From assembly GCA_002347025.1 (NCBI GenBank), contig DEAE01000010.1, positions 62,001 through 126,000 on the forward strand: DNA of 64,000 nt, written 5' to 3'. The translations under genes and the position numbers were made by a program. Of the stretch, positions 44,719 to 54,571 are shown piece by piece (position 1 is the first letter of the stretch; every line of letters starts with the position of its first letter). A model generated the notes under the pieces. That model ran no database searches, had not been told where the DNA came from, and worked only from the letters and a program-made list of their open reading frames with translations. This DNA comes from Acidobacteria bacterium UBA2990. Its GTDB lineage: Bacteria; Acidobacteriota; Vicinamibacteria; Vicinamibacterales; UBA8438.

Positions 44719-47700
44719 ATGCCACGTCGTACGGACATCTCTCGCATCTTGGTAGTGGGCTCGGGCCCGATAGTTATCGGGCAAGCCTGTGAGTTCGACT
44801 ATTCAGGCACTCAGGCTTGTAAGGCCTTGCGCGCAGAAGGTCTTGAGGTGGTGCTGGTGAATTCGAATCCGGCAACCATCATGACAGATCCAGAGGTGGC
44901 TGACCGGACTTATGTGGAACCATTGACATGGGAGGTTCTTCGGTCGGTTATTGAAGTGGAACGCCCTGATGCACTGCTGCCAACCGTCGGAGGGCAGACG
45001 GCGCTCAATTTAGCTGTTGAGCTTGATGCCAACGGGGTGCTCGAAGAATTCGGGGTCTCGCTAATCGGTGCATCTATTGATGCGATCATGGTTGCTGAAG
45101 ATCGCCTGAAGTTTCGTGAGGCGATGCAGTCCATCGACGTAGACGTGCCAGAGAGTTCCTACGCGAAATCACTTGATGAGGCGTTGAAAGTAGTCGAGCG
45201 GTTAGGTTTTCCCGCAATCATTAGGCCCTCTTTTACCCTCGGCGGCGTCGGAGGTGGTATCGCTTATAACATCGAGGAACTGCGCGAAGTTGTCACTCGG
45301 GGAATCGAACTAAGTCCCGTGCATGAAATCCTTATTGAGGAGTCCGTCATTGGTTGGAAGGAGTTCGAGCTTGAGGTGATGCGTGACGGAGTAGATAATT
45401 TCGTGGTTGTCTGCTCGATTGAGAACATCGACCCAATGGGGGTCCATACCGGTGACAGTATTACTGTAGCCCCAGCGTTGACCCTTACTGACAAGGAATA
45501 TCAGCGGATGCGCGATGTCGCCCGCCGTATCATACGTCGTGTCGGTGTCGAAACTGGTGGGTCGAATATCCAGTTTGCTGTTAATCCGACAGATGGCCGA
45601 ATGGTAGCCATCGAGATGAATCCTAGGGTGTCGCGCTCTTCAGCCCTTGCTTCAAAAGCAACTGGATTTCCCATAGCGAAGATTGCTGCTAAGCTCGCCC
45701 TCGGCTATCGGCTCGACGAAATCCCCAATGACATTACTAGGCTTACACCGGCGTCTTTCGAGCCAACTATTGATTATGTGGTCGTTAAGGTCCCCCGTTG
45801 GACCTTCGAAAAGTTTCCCCAGGCTGATTGCACTCTAATGACGCAAATGAAGTCTGTTGGGGAAGCAATGGCAATTGGAAGGACGTTCAAGGAAGCCTTC
45901 CTAAAGGGAATTCGGTCACTAGACATTGGCAAGAGCGGCCAACTCTTGAGGCAAGAGGGGACAGATCACGACGATGCGAAGCTTCAACGTCAACTCATAG
46001 TTCCGACACACCGGCGGATGTTTTCTTTGTTTGAAGCACTTCGACGGGGGTGGAGCATCGACCAGGTACATGAGCTGACACAGATTGATCGCTGGTTTAT
46101 TGCACAGTTTGCTGACATTGTGGAATTACAGAAGTCCGCCAGTCTGGTCGGTGCCCGCGAAATTTCGGCAAACTTGATGGAAACTTTGAAGAAAACGGGA
46201 TTTGGCCACGAGGAACTCGGTGAGGCGCTGGGGGTAGACCCGATGGTCATCGACTCTAGGTGCCGCGAATTTGGGTTGAAACGAGTTTATAAGCGGATTG
46301 ATACTTGTGCAGCTGAATTTGAATCCTTTACGCCTTATCTTTACGGAACCTACGAGCAGGAATGTGAGTCAGCCCCTACCAGCGTGGACAAGGTAGTTAT
46401 TCTCGGTTCTGGGCCAAACCGCATCGGACAGGGCATCGAATTTGACTATTGTTGCTGTCATGCAGCATTTGCGCTCAAGGAGGCTGGGCTAGAGACGATA
46501 ATGGTCAACTGTAATCCTGAAACAGTTTCGACCGACTATGACTCAGTCGACCGGCTTTATTTTGAGCCTCTTACGCTTGAAGATGTTTCGGCTGTCATCG
46601 AGACAGAGCGAGCTGCCGGTGGCAATGTTTCTTGCATCGTCCAGTTCGGGGGCCAGACTCCACTGAAATTGGCCCTCGGGTTGCAGCAGACTGGTGTTAC
46701 GATTCTAGGAACCCCCCCAGACTCAATCGATTTAGCTGAAGACCGCAAGCGATTTGCATCGTTGCTTTGGGAACTTGGTATTCCTCAGGCCCCAAGTGGG
46801 GTGGCTACCTCTCGGCAGGAGGCGCGAGAGGTAGCTTCGGGGATTAGCTATCCCTTGGTAGTCCGGCCTTCGTACGTGCTGGGTGGCCGAGCGATGGCTA
46901 TTGTCTATGATGCAGCAGCACTTGATCGCTATATGACTGAAGCGGTTGATGCATCCCCAGAGCATCCAGTGCTAATCGATAAATTTCTGGAGGATGCTTT
47001 CGAACTCGATGTTGACGCGGTGGCTGATTCCACTGGCGCGGTCGTAATCGGGGGGGTTATGGAGCACATCGAGGAGGCTGGTATTCATTCAGGTGATAGC
47101 TCTTGCGTGGTTCCTCCCTATCTGGTTCCAGAAAACCATCTGGTGACTATTCGGGACTACACCCGTCGAGTGGCCCGAGCACTTAAAGTAGTCGGGCTTG
47201 TTAATGCTCAGTTTGCCATCAAGGACGACACAGTCTACGTGCTTGAGGTCAATCCGCGTGCGTCTCGTACGGTCCCATACCTGTCGAAGGCGACAGGGGT
47301 GCCCCTCGCGAAGGTTGCAGCCCAAGTAATGGCTGGTAAGACACTTGCCGGTATGGGCTTGATTGATGACTTAGAAGTTTCCGGTGTGTTTGTCAAGGCC
47401 CCGGTGTTTCCATTCGTGCGATTTCCAGGTGTAGACACCATCTTGGGGCCTGAGATGAAATCTACTGGTGAGGTTATGGGCGGGGCTGCTACTTTCGGTT
47501 CGGCCTATGCGAAGGCCCAGTTGGCAGCTGGGCAGCGGCTTCCCAATAAAGGAACGGCATTTATTAGCGTCAATAATGATGACAAGGCTAACGTGGTTCC
47601 GATCGCCAGAGATTTGGCTGGACTGGGTTTTTCTCTCTTGGCTACCCATGGGACTGCCGCCTATTTGAGGGCGCACGGGCTAGATATTGAACCGGTTTAC

Positions 47701-47955
47701 AAGGTTAATGAGGGGCGTCCTCATATTGCTGATCGACTGCTTAGCCGGGAGATTGATCTTGTTGTCAACACTCCGCTTGGGCGGGAGTCGTTCTTCGACG
47801 ACCGTACTCTGCGGCGTATAGCGACGATGCTGGGAGTGCCATGTGTCACAACTCTGACCGGTGCAGCAGCTACTGTGAGTGCGATCCGCTCGCTTCGGGA
47901 TGAGGAATTAGGAGTTCGGCCACTGCAGGAATACCATGCCTCACTGACCTCTTAG
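44719..47955 (+). CDS. carB: Carbamoyl-phosphate synthase large subunit
   Basis: The 1078-residue synthetase has the usual duplicated architecture. First half: [23 protein letters not shown]-grasp with [16 protein letters not shown] and [20 protein letters not shown]. Second half: [36 protein letters not shown] and [20 protein letters not shown]. An MGS-like allosteric domain closes the protein (after about 940; [16 protein letters not shown]). All the parts expected are present. It converges with mazG, 55 bases between stops. Confidence 0.97.
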   Translation: MPRRTDISRILVVGSGPIVIGQACEFDYSGTQACKALRAEGLEVVLVNSNPATIMTDPEVADRTYVEPLTWEVLRSVIEVERPDALLPTVGGQTALNLAVELDANGVLEEFGVSLIGASIDAIMVAEDRLKFREAMQSIDVDVPESSYAKSLDEALKVVERLGFPAIIRPSFTLGGVGGGIAYNIEELREVVTRGIELSPVHEILIEESVIGWKEFELEVMRDGVDNFVVVCSIENIDPMGVHTGDSITVAPALTLTDKEYQRMRDVARRIIRRVGVETGGSNIQFAVNPTDGRMVAIEMNPRVSRSSALASKATGFPIAKIAAKLALGYRLDEIPNDITRLTPASFEPTIDYVVVKVPRWTFEKFPQADCTLMTQMKSVGEAMAIGRTFKEAFLKGIRSLDIGKSGQLLRQEGTDHDDAKLQRQLIVPTHRRMFSLFEALRRGWSIDQVHELTQIDRWFIAQFADIVELQKSASLVGAREISANLMETLKKTGFGHEELGEALGVDPMVIDSRCREFGLKRVYKRIDTCAAEFESFTPYLYGTYEQECESAPTSVDKVVILGSGPNRIGQGIEFDYCCCHAAFALKEAGLETIMVNCNPETVSTDYDSVDRLYFEPLTLEDVSAVIETERAAGGNVSCIVQFGGQTPLKLALGLQQTGVTILGTPPDSIDLAEDRKRFASLLWELGIPQAPSGVATSRQEAREVASGISYPLVVRPSYVLGGRAMAIVYDAAALDRYMTEAVDASPEHPVLIDKFLEDAFELDVDAVADSTGAVVIGGVMEHIEEAGIHSGDSSCVVPPYLVPENHLVTIRDYTRRVARALKVVGLVNAQFAIKDDTVYVLEVNPRASRTVPYLSKATGVPLAKVAAQVMAGKTLAGMGLIDDLEVSGVFVKAPVFPFVRFPGVDTILGPEMKSTGEVMGGAATFGSAYAKAQLAAGQRLPNKGTAFISVNNDDKANVVPIARDLAGLGFSLLATHGTAAYLRAHGLDIEPVYKVNEGRPHIADRLLSREIDLVVNTPLGRESFFDDRTLRRIATMLGVPCVTTLTGAAATVSAIRSLRDEELGVRPLQEYHASLTS

Positions 47956-48010
47956 CCGCCTATCGAATTGTGACCGACTCATCGGGAAAACATATGATTT
48001 GGCAGGGTAT

Positions 48011-48856
48011 TTAGGGCGAAGGTTCGGCATCTTTTACAGCTTTCCACTCCAACTCTAGGTCGTCGGTCGTTGCCGCCTCCAGTGTACATTTCCTTTTTGC
48101 GAGTTGTTGTTCGACAGCACTGAAACGGCGGATAAATTTTTGATTCGCTGAATGTAACGCTGATTCAGGGTCGACTTTGAGTTTGCGGGCCAGGTTGGCG
48201 ATCGTGAAGAGTAGATCTCCTAGTTCTTCCTCGATATGAGTCCGATCCTCAGAGGTTATCGCGTGATCCAATTCCGCCATCTCTTCGTTCACCTTGTCGA
48301 TGACGTCATTGACGGTTTTCCAGTCGAAGCCAACTCTGGCTGTGCGGTTGCCGATGCGAGACGCTCGTAGCAGCGAGGGCAAAGCTTTTGGTATCCCGTC
48401 CAATAGTGTGGTGAGCTCGGATCCACCCCGTTCTTCGGTTTTGATCCGATCCCACTGTTCACTTACTTCGGTGGGTGTGAGTTCACGGAACGTCCCGAGT
48501 TTGTGGTCGCCGAAGACGTGGGGATGGCGGCGAATTAATTTTTCGATGATAGCGTTGGTGGCATCGACGATAGTTAACTGGTTCGTTTCAGCACAGACTT
48601 GGGCGACAAAGACCACTTCAAGTAGTAGATCGCCGAGTTCCTCACACAAGGCCGCCGGGTCATCGAGGCTCATTGCTTCGACTACCTCGTACGCCTCTTC
48701 CAAAACAAATGGACGAAGGGACGCCAAAGTCTGTTCACGGTCCCAGGCGCAGCCGTTCGGGGAACGAAGAGTGCGCATGATCTGAATAAGTCGGTCGAAC
48801 CGGTCCCCTGCCGAGTGGGTGGGTGTTGGGCTATTGGGAGAAGGGGCCTTAGTCAT
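48011..48856 (-). CDS. mazG: Nucleoside triphosphate pyrophosphohydrolase MazG
   Basis: MazG splits NTPs to NMP and pyrophosphate, clearing faulty or signalling nucleotides. Two MazG repeats are seen: LRSPNGCAWDREQTLASLRP with EEAYEVVEAM and EELGDLLLEVVFVAQ in the first, and RVGFDWKTVNDVIDKVNEEM with EEELGDLLFTIANLARKL in the second. Length 281 with a short variable N-terminal tail. It diverges from the DUF1844 gene. Confidence 0.93.
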   Translation of the reverse strand: MTKAPSPNSPTPTHSAGDRFDRLIQIMRTLRSPNGCAWDREQTLASLRPFVLEEAYEVVEAMSLDDPAALCEELGDLLLEVVFVAQVCAETNQLTIVDATNAIIEKLIRRHPHVFGDHKLGTFRELTPTEVSEQWDRIKTEERGGSELTTLLDGIPKALPSLLRASRIGNRTARVGFDWKTVNDVIDKVNEEMAELDHAITSEDRTHIEEELGDLLFTIANLARKLKVDPESALHSANQKFIRRFSAVEQQLAKRKCTLEAATTDDLELEWKAVKDAEPSP

Positions 48857-48904
48857 TAAGGAACAGTCTATATCTATATGCTAGCATCGGCTGAGGAGGT
48901 AGGT

Positions 48905-49183
48905 GTGAGTGCACGCCCGGAGATCTCGTTCAACGCGTTGGTCGTGTCACTTGCGACTTCTGCAGCTGTGCATCTTGGCGACGTCGTTGATTCGTCGTCT
49001 GGTAAACGACAGTCTCCGAACATAGAGGCAGCCGGCCATATGCTTGACCTACTGGTGGTACTCGCAGATAAGACTAAAGGTAACTTGACACCTGGTGAGG
49101 AAGTGTTTCTCACCCGCGTGCTGAAGGAACTTCGCATGCGCTACGCTGAGGCTTGTAATTCAGGAGGTTCGGCCACTCCATGA
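48905..49183 (+). CDS. DUF1844 family protein
   Basis: A 92-residue protein with the DUF1844 pattern: SFNALVVSLATSAAVHLGDV, NIEAAGHMLDLLVVLADKTK and FLTRVLKELRMRYAEA. The function of this family is unknown; it is found in Acidobacteriota and Deltaproteobacteria-type genomes. GTG 48905 is preferred because GAGGAGGT precedes it at a proper distance; the frame also opens at ATG 48878. It lies upstream of the hydrolase gene on the same strand. Confidence 0.8.
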   Translation: MSARPEISFNALVVSLATSAAVHLGDVVDSSSGKRQSPNIEAAGHMLDLLVVLADKTKGNLTPGEEVFLTRVLKELRMRYAEACNSGGSATP

Positions 49184-49241
49184 AGTTCTTTATGTCAGGT
49201 CACTCCATCTGAGCTGGTGTCGGCTAGCTAATGGGATACTG

Positions 49242-50009
49242 ATGATGCGTGTTACTTTTCTCGGGACAGGAACCTCTTCTGGTATTCCTGTCGTTGGTTG
49301 TGATTGTTCTACATGCAGGTCAGATGACCCGCATGATCGCCGGTTGCGGCCGTCTGTTTTCTTGGAACTCTCAGATGCTACTCGTGTGCTAATCGACACC
49401 ACGCCTGATTTTCGGTCGCAGGCACTCAGATTCGGACTGACTGGTCTCGATCTCATTCTCTTTACCCACTATCACGCAGATCACATTATGGGTCTTGACG
49501 ATGTAAGGCCTTTCAATTTCTTTCAGAAAAGCGTGATCCCTTGTCTGGGTGACGCCTCGACTCTAGCGGCCTTACGCCGCGTCTTTGCCTATGTCTGGGA
49601 TCCTGCAACTCCCAAGGGTGGGGGCCTTCCGCAGCTGCGTCTTCTCGAGATCGCCGGTCGTTTCTCGGTTGGCTGTGTTGAGGTAGTTCCGGTACCGCTT
49701 CTCCACGGTGCACATCCAATTCTTGGCTATAGATTGGGCGATTTCGCCTATTTAACGGACTGTAGCGAGATACCGTCGTCGTCATGGCCACTGCTAGACC
49801 AGCTGGACGTGCTGGTTCTTGATGCGTTGCGGCATCGGCCGCATCCGACACACCTGTCACTGGATCAGGCAATTGAAATAGCAGCACGGGTCGGCGCCCG
49901 TCGAACCTACTTCACTCATATGTGTCACCATTTGCCTCACGCGGAAACGTGTGCGTCGCTGCCGCCTGGTGTGACACTCGCGCATGACGGGCTGATCATA
50001 GACTGTTAG
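49242..50009 (+). CDS. PhnP-like metallo-beta-lactamase-fold hydrolase
   Basis: An MBL-fold metal hydrolase of 255 residues. The metal motif is THYHADHIMGLDDVR (HxHxDH), the N-terminus is VTFLGTGTSSGIPVVGCDCSTC, where a Cys-x-Cys-x-x-Cys set may hold a structural zinc as in PhnP, and late histidines lie in VLDALRHRPHPTHLSLDQAI and FTHMCHHLPH. PhnP acts on cyclic phosphodiesters; the substrate here is not known since no phn genes are present. Start is ATG 49242, with a second ATG in the next codon. Confidence 0.85.
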   Translation: MMRVTFLGTGTSSGIPVVGCDCSTCRSDDPHDRRLRPSVFLELSDATRVLIDTTPDFRSQALRFGLTGLDLILFTHYHADHIMGLDDVRPFNFFQKSVIPCLGDASTLAALRRVFAYVWDPATPKGGGLPQLRLLEIAGRFSVGCVEVVPVPLLHGAHPILGYRLGDFAYLTDCSEIPSSSWPLLDQLDVLVLDALRHRPHPTHLSLDQAIEIAARVGARRTYFTHMCHHLPHAETCASLPPGVTLAHDGLIIDC

Positions 50010-50470
50010 CATATGACTATTCGGACGCCGACTTGAATCCAGCAAAATTCTCTTCTAGCGGACTAGTGTCAAAAGTGTATCTGTTCACACGGATGCTGCT
50101 GTTCACCCGCTCTGTGTGGTGGTGAGTGTTCCGCCAAGCGGTCTCTTCAGAGGCTAGGACATCGGGGCTTAGGTTGACCTTTTGCCTTGGCAGGTTCTGG
50201 CACGGACCTGTTCGGGTTCGTGAGAGCTTTGGGGCTGTCTGGGTGCTCCCGATTACATGCTGGCAATGAATAGAATTTAGGAGGTCAGAGCACCGTCCTG
50301 GATTCTTGGTTATGGCCAGTGTTTTGGCACGTTTCATCGCGCCGAAAAACCTGAATCGACCGTCTGCCATTGCTGTGGAGCGGTTGTTGTTGCAGTTTAT
50401 GTTTACTTTTGTCCAGGCGCTGTTTGTATCCCTTTCGGGTCGCTGACCGGATATGATTGGTGGTCGGTCG
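50010..50470. other. Intergenic stretch with only one small candidate ORF
   Basis: About 460 bases between the hydrolase gene and ribF. I see no FMN-riboswitch-like pattern before ribF, no tRNA and no strong terminator. A 156-codon minus-strand frame (50017-50487) has an unlikely composition and overlaps ribF, so it is not called. The only plausible coding element is the small ORF at 50312-50446. Confidence 0.45.
50312..50446 (+). CDS. Candidate 44-codon small protein
   Basis: ATG 50312 to TGA 50444-50446 encodes a 44-residue peptide with a basic first half (FIAPKNLNRPSAIAVERLL) and a hydrophobic second half (LLLQFMFTFVQALFVSLSGR), as in small membrane peptides. An AGGAGG at 50279-50284 is too far upstream to serve this ATG well. 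It lies 24 bases before ribF on the same strand. Chance cannot be ruled out. Confidence 0.22.
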   Translation: MASVLARFIAPKNLNRPSAIAVERLLLQFMFTFVQALFVSLSGR

Positions 50471-51442
50471 ATGACGCACGAAAGCATTCAGCATAGCCGG
50501 GTCCGGAGTATCTATTTTCCGGGTGACAGTGTGCCTCCGTCTTGGCACCAGCCTGTTTTGGCACTCGGCAATTTCGACGGATTACACCGAGGACATGCAA
50601 AGCTCTTCGCTCAGGTTCGTCGACGCGCTGATGAAGCTAAGGTTAAAGCTGTTGCCCTCACCTTTGATCCCCACCCGTCTAGGATACTGCGTCCGGAGAA
50701 GGCACCAACGCTACTAATGAGCAGCTCACAAAAGCTTTCTGCGCTCGCTGACGCTGGTATGGATGGAATAGCGGTCGTCCGGTTTACTCTCGAGCTGTCT
50801 CAGTGGCAGCCTGAGGTGTTTGTACGTAATGTTCTTGTTGAATGGTTGCGGGTTGGGGAGGTCTGGGTAGGGACGAATTTTCTGTTTGGGCATGAACGTG
50901 CTGGAAATTTCTCTTTGCTACGCTTGCTTGGAGCACGGTACGGGTTTAGGGCCGGAAAGATCGATCCAGTCCGTTATAGAGACTTTGTTGTTAGCAGCAC
51001 TAGAGTTCGCCGGCTCGTATCTGAAGGACGAGTTGACGAGGCTGGTGCCTTACTTGGACATCATTACACTCTTGAGGGGAGGGTGGTTCGTGGGGATGGT
51101 CGAGGGCGAAAAATTGGATTTCCTACGGTTAACCTTTCGACGAAAAACAACCTATTTCCACCGAATGGCGTCTACGTTACCGCCGTGTTGGTTGGAGAAG
51201 TTATTCATTCGGCTGTGACTAATGTCGGTGTTAGACCAACGTTCGGTACTGCCGATGATAAGCCCGTGGTTGAATCTCATCTACTGGACTTCGACCAGGA
51301 CCTGTATGATACCGAGATCCGCGTGGCATTCATTCAACGTCTTCGGGAAGAGCGGGCGTTTTCGAGTGTTCTGGCCTTGCAAGAGCAGATTCGACTGGAC
51401 GCTGAGCAAGCCCGGGAACTGTTTAAACAGATTTCACTGTAG
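50471..51442 (+). CDS. ribF: Bifunctional riboflavin kinase/FAD synthetase RibF
   Basis: RibF converts riboflavin to FMN and FAD. The FAD-synthetase half has VLALGNFDGLHRGHAKLFAQ, ALTFDPHPSRILRPEKAP and WVGTNFLFGHERAGN, with the SSTRVRRLVSEGRV stretch. The kinase half has GDGRGRKIGFPTVNLSTKNN, PPNGVYVTAV and TNVGVRPTFG. About 323 residues from ATG 50471, which has GGTGG ahead; ATG 50453 is in frame. FAD made here supports the ETF and its oxidoreductase. Confidence 0.94.
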   Translation: MTHESIQHSRVRSIYFPGDSVPPSWHQPVLALGNFDGLHRGHAKLFAQVRRRADEAKVKAVALTFDPHPSRILRPEKAPTLLMSSSQKLSALADAGMDGIAVVRFTLELSQWQPEVFVRNVLVEWLRVGEVWVGTNFLFGHERAGNFSLLRLLGARYGFRAGKIDPVRYRDFVVSSTRVRRLVSEGRVDEAGALLGHHYTLEGRVVRGDGRGRKIGFPTVNLSTKNNLFPPNGVYVTAVLVGEVIHSAVTNVGVRPTFGTADDKPVVESHLLDFDQDLYDTEIRVAFIQRLREERAFSSVLALQEQIRLDAEQARELFKQISL

Positions 51443-51514
51443 AATGCTCACCATTGCGAACTGGCTCATGTCTTGCCTTGGATCCGTCGGCCAAACCTTC
51501 ACCCCTTTGCGTCC

Positions 51515-52930
51515 ATGCTTCTGTATAACACCCTGACTCGTCAGGAAGAGCCGTTCTCACCACTGTCTGGCAACACAGTTCGAATGTACACCTGTGGTTT
51601 GACGGTCTACGCCAGAGGACATATTGGCAATTTCAGAACCTTTGTCGCCCTCGACGTTCTGAGACGTGCACTTAAGTACGTGGCTGGATTCGAGGTACGA
51701 CAAGTGATGAACTTCACTGATGTTGATGACCGAACAATTGAAGAGTCAAAAGCGGCTGGAGTTCCGCTCCGCGAATACACGAACCGCTACATCGAGGCAT
51801 TCCACGAGGATGCGGCTTCTCTTGGGCTCGAGCCTGTAGAGGAGTATCCGCGGGCTACCGATGATGCGAATCTTCGCTCAATGGTTGAAATGATCCAAGC
51901 TCTAGAGGCCAATGGCCATACCTATAGTAGCGATGGTTCAGTCTATTTCAAGATATCGACTTTACCTGATTACGGAAAGCTCGCCCGGCTCGATCATGCC
52001 GGGATCAAGCCAGGTTCTCGGATCGATTCAGACCTATACGATAAGGACGACGCTAGAGATTTCGTACTATGGAAAGCAACTACTAGAGGCGAACCAACAT
52101 GGGACTTCGGTGTTGGGCCTGGGCGTCCAGGGTGGCATATTGAATGTTCGGCTATGGCGAACCGTTTTCTTGACGGTACGCCAATCGATATTCATGCGGG
52201 TGGCGTTGATCTTGTGTTTCCCCACCACGAAAACGAGATCGCTCAGGCTGAGGGAGCGACTGGGCAGACCTTTTCTCGTTTTTGGGTCCATGTCGAGCAC
52301 TTACTCCTCGACAAAGGCACGAAGATGTCTAAATCGCTCGGTAATGCGTTCACCCTGCCTGATGTTCTTGCCCGTGGTTATCGACCCTCAGCACTTCGTT
52401 TTGCTCTATTGATGGTTCACTATCGCAAGCAGTTGCGGTTCTCTTGGGCTAGCCTGGACCAGGCGGAAGAGGCTCTTAAGCGTTTGATGACCTGTCTTGC
52501 GAGACTTGGCGGTGTGACTGGTGGCGATGCCCACCCCGAGTTTATCGATCATGTCGAGACTGCACGTCGGCACTTTGTGGAAAGAATTTCACAGGATGTG
52601 AACGTGCCAGCTGGACTCGGGACCATGTTCGAGTTGGTAAGAGATGTCAATGTGGCTATCGATAGTGGCGAACTTGGTCAGCCGGACGTTGGAGCAGTGA
52701 TGGCGACCTTTGACAGCTTTGATCAGGTTTTGGGGATCATCGCGTTGCGGCGGGTAGAGGAAGCCGAGCCTGATGTTCCTGTTCAGGAAATTGAGCGATC
52801 GATCGCGGAACGTAACCACGCTCGTGCCAGGCGGGATTTTTCAACAGCGGACAGCATAAGGGAGAGTCTCGAGACTCGCGGGGTTCTGCTCGAAGATGCG
52901 CCTACCGGAACCACTTGGAAACGCAAATAG
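51515..52930 (+). CDS. cysS: Cysteinyl-tRNA synthetase
   Basis: Class I synthetase, about 471 residues. MLLYNTLTRQEEPF is the usual start, so ATG 51515 is used over a TTG at 51473. The HIGH motif is in CGLTVYARGHIGNFRTFVAL, zinc ligands include WHIECSAMA and HHENEIAQ, and KMSKS is GTKMSKSLGNAFTLPD. It lies 72 bases after ribF. A tRNA-Cys gene follows about 300 bases downstream, a pleasing but probably chance pairing. Confidence 0.95.
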   Translation: MLLYNTLTRQEEPFSPLSGNTVRMYTCGLTVYARGHIGNFRTFVALDVLRRALKYVAGFEVRQVMNFTDVDDRTIEESKAAGVPLREYTNRYIEAFHEDAASLGLEPVEEYPRATDDANLRSMVEMIQALEANGHTYSSDGSVYFKISTLPDYGKLARLDHAGIKPGSRIDSDLYDKDDARDFVLWKATTRGEPTWDFGVGPGRPGWHIECSAMANRFLDGTPIDIHAGGVDLVFPHHENEIAQAEGATGQTFSRFWVHVEHLLLDKGTKMSKSLGNAFTLPDVLARGYRPSALRFALLMVHYRKQLRFSWASLDQAEEALKRLMTCLARLGGVTGGDAHPEFIDHVETARRHFVERISQDVNVPAGLGTMFELVRDVNVAIDSGELGQPDVGAVMATFDSFDQVLGIIALRRVEEAEPDVPVQEIERSIAERNHARARRDFSTADSIRESLETRGVLLEDAPTGTTWKRK

Positions 52931-53093
52931 GCATTGTCCGGTTGAAGGTTCGAAAAGTTTGCTTGGTTTGCAACGCAGACTGCCTGTGGATTTCTCCCTG
53001 CGGACACCGGAAGGGCCTTGTCGGTCAGTGGGGAACTCGCTGTCTTGTGGGGCTGAACGCGTTGTGGTACGGTGTGTTCTAGAGGTCGTTCGA

Positions 53094-53168
53094 GCGGGAA
53101 TAACTCAGTGGTAGAGTGCGACCTTGCCAAGGTCGAAGTCGCGGGTTCGAATCCCGTTTCCCGCTCCA
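53094..53168 (+). tRNA. tRNA-Gly (GCC)
   Basis: A complete cloverleaf: 7-bp acceptor stem GCGGGAA/TTCCCGC, D arm ACTC...GAGT, anticodon stem CGACC/GGTCG around loop TTGCCAA (anticodon GCC), T arm GCGGG-TTCGAAT-CCCGT, discriminator T and encoded CCA at 53166-53168. Confidence 0.95.
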
Positions 53169-53245
53169 TACTTCCTTCCTGAGAGAGTATCCGCTGTTTG
53201 AGTGCAGTAGGGTATGGGTGGATGCCTACTGGTCCACGCCAGAAT

Positions 53246-53319
<74 letters not shown>

Positions 53320-54202
53320 TTTTTCAATAATTTGCAATTTCGCTACGCCTCGGGTTTTGGCTTGCGCCAGTCGCGCTAGAAGTTCATAAAGAAGCCGAAC
53401 CGGGTCGTGTGCCTCCGTGTGTAAACCAGGGCAGACCAGTTGAAGGTGACGCGGCCGCTCGAGCTACAGACTCCGTTGTCAGAACATATTCACAAGCATA
53501 TACTTTGGGGACTCGAGTCTGCGCGCCGGGTTTCGGCGAGGGAACACACCTGATGTTGGGAAATCTTCGGAGTGCGAGGTGGCTGGCGCAACGCTTTACG
53601 CTGCCAGTAAACCTCGTCATTCTGCTACTAGCAGCCTTGAAGAGAAAAAGGTCACGGCTGGGACTACAAACGATCACGTGTGGAGCGGAGTTTGAACAGG
53701 TGCTGTCGTACTCTGCACACCGCCGGGCCGTGTGGTGGCACCTGTTTCCGAACGATACGGGTCACACGGTGCCCGACTAAACCTCCATCACCGGTTCGAA
53801 TTCGGGCGACGTTTCCTCACCCTCGAAGACAGAATAGCTACGGAGTGAGTTCTTGAAGGTGATGTTGTCCGTAACTCATTTACTGCATAATACATAGGAA
53901 ATTTTTGTACTTAAGCTCAATTCTTGGTGAATAAACGTTCGATTCAATCGTTTGTTTGATAAGATTAACAGTTGTTCCACTATTTGCTAGATGGTTCGTC
54001 GGTCCGGAAGTGAGAAAAGGAACAAAACAGCATGCAGTAATGTGGAAGACGACAGTATTGTTTCAGATTAAAAAAATAGGCCAAGATTTTCTGGATGGTG
54101 GAAGGTTAAGGTCGGAGAGGCAAGCTTTTGTTTGTCTTGCATAGCAATATGAGATGGATGATGGAAAGGTTGAGTGGTATTAACAAGAGTATGGAGTTGT
54201 TT
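53320..54202. other. Accessory, partly AT-rich stretch after tRNA-Cys
   Basis: About 880 bases without a supported gene. A 124-codon frame at 53409-53780 (Arg-rich, no ribosome site, no recognisable domain) lies exactly between tRNA-Cys and its partial copy and could be a decayed passenger gene. From about 53860 to 54130 the DNA is visibly AT-rich compared with its surroundings. A short inverted pair AAACG/CGTTT at 53933-53937 and 53949-53953 may be an operator for the regulator gene downstream, but this is weak. Confidence 0.45.
53779..53817 (+). repeat. Degraded copy of the tRNA-Cys 3' end (att-like)
   Basis: Thirty-nine bases align without gaps to 53281-53319 with 32 matches, covering the end of the anticodon arm, the T arm and the acceptor 3' side. 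There is no 5' half, so it is not a tRNA gene. Such partial 3' copies arise when integrative elements insert at tRNA genes. The distance between the two is 498 bases, too short for an intact element. Confidence 0.65.
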
Positions 54203-54460
54203 ATGGAGGATCTATTCGGTTCGCTTAAATGGCATTGCGGGCACATAACTAGGCGTCTTCGGGAGGACCTTCAACTGACACAGGCGCAGCTTGCCAAATT
54301 GTCAGGGATTCCACTCTCGGCCCTGCAGCGGCTGGAGGATTCTGGCGATGGTTCCCTTTCAGTATTGGACTCGGTATCTGCCCAACTAAGAACCTCGACT
54401 CCTGCAATTCTCGAATACGTTCGGCTTATTAATGTTCGGATGTCTCAATATGAGACTTGA
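54203..54460 (+). CDS. XRE-type helix-turn-helix protein
   Basis: A small DNA-binding protein (85 residues from ATG 54203) with a lambda-repressor-like HTH: ITRRLREDLQLTQAQLAKLS then GIPLSALQRLEDSGDGSLSV. ATG 54203 has GGAG six bases upstream; earlier starts at 54191 and 54149 are possible. No partner gene (toxin, integrase or recombinase) is recognisable beside it. It sits in the AT-rich stretch after tRNA-Cys, where element-borne regulators are common. Its target is unknown. Confidence 0.62.
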   Translation: MEDLFGSLKWHCGHITRRLREDLQLTQAQLAKLSGIPLSALQRLEDSGDGSLSVLDSVSAQLRTSTPAILEYVRLINVRMSQYET

Positions 54461-54571
54461 TGTCCGATGTCCTAATTACTGTTGGACTACGGCTAGGATG
54501 CTCTTAGGTCGATTGAGGCGCACCATTTCCTGACTCTGGTGTAAGTTTAGCGCCAACAAGAGGGCAAGTTC

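Noticed and set aside
50010..50470. FMN riboswitch before ribF
   Set aside because: None of the conserved FMN-riboswitch stretches is recognisable, and ribF has its start close to an ordinary ribosome site.
50017..50487. 156-codon minus-strand frame in the gap before ribF
   Set aside because: No recognisable domain, odd residue composition, no ribosome site and overlap with the ribF start.
53409..53780. 124-codon frame between tRNA-Cys and its partial copy
   Set aside because: Not called as a gene: no ribosome site, Arg-rich composition and no tyrosine-recombinase or other motif; kept only as a possible decayed passenger.
53779..53817. Second tRNA-Cys gene
   Set aside because: Only the 3' half is present, with mismatches that break the T stem and acceptor; no D arm or acceptor 5' side.
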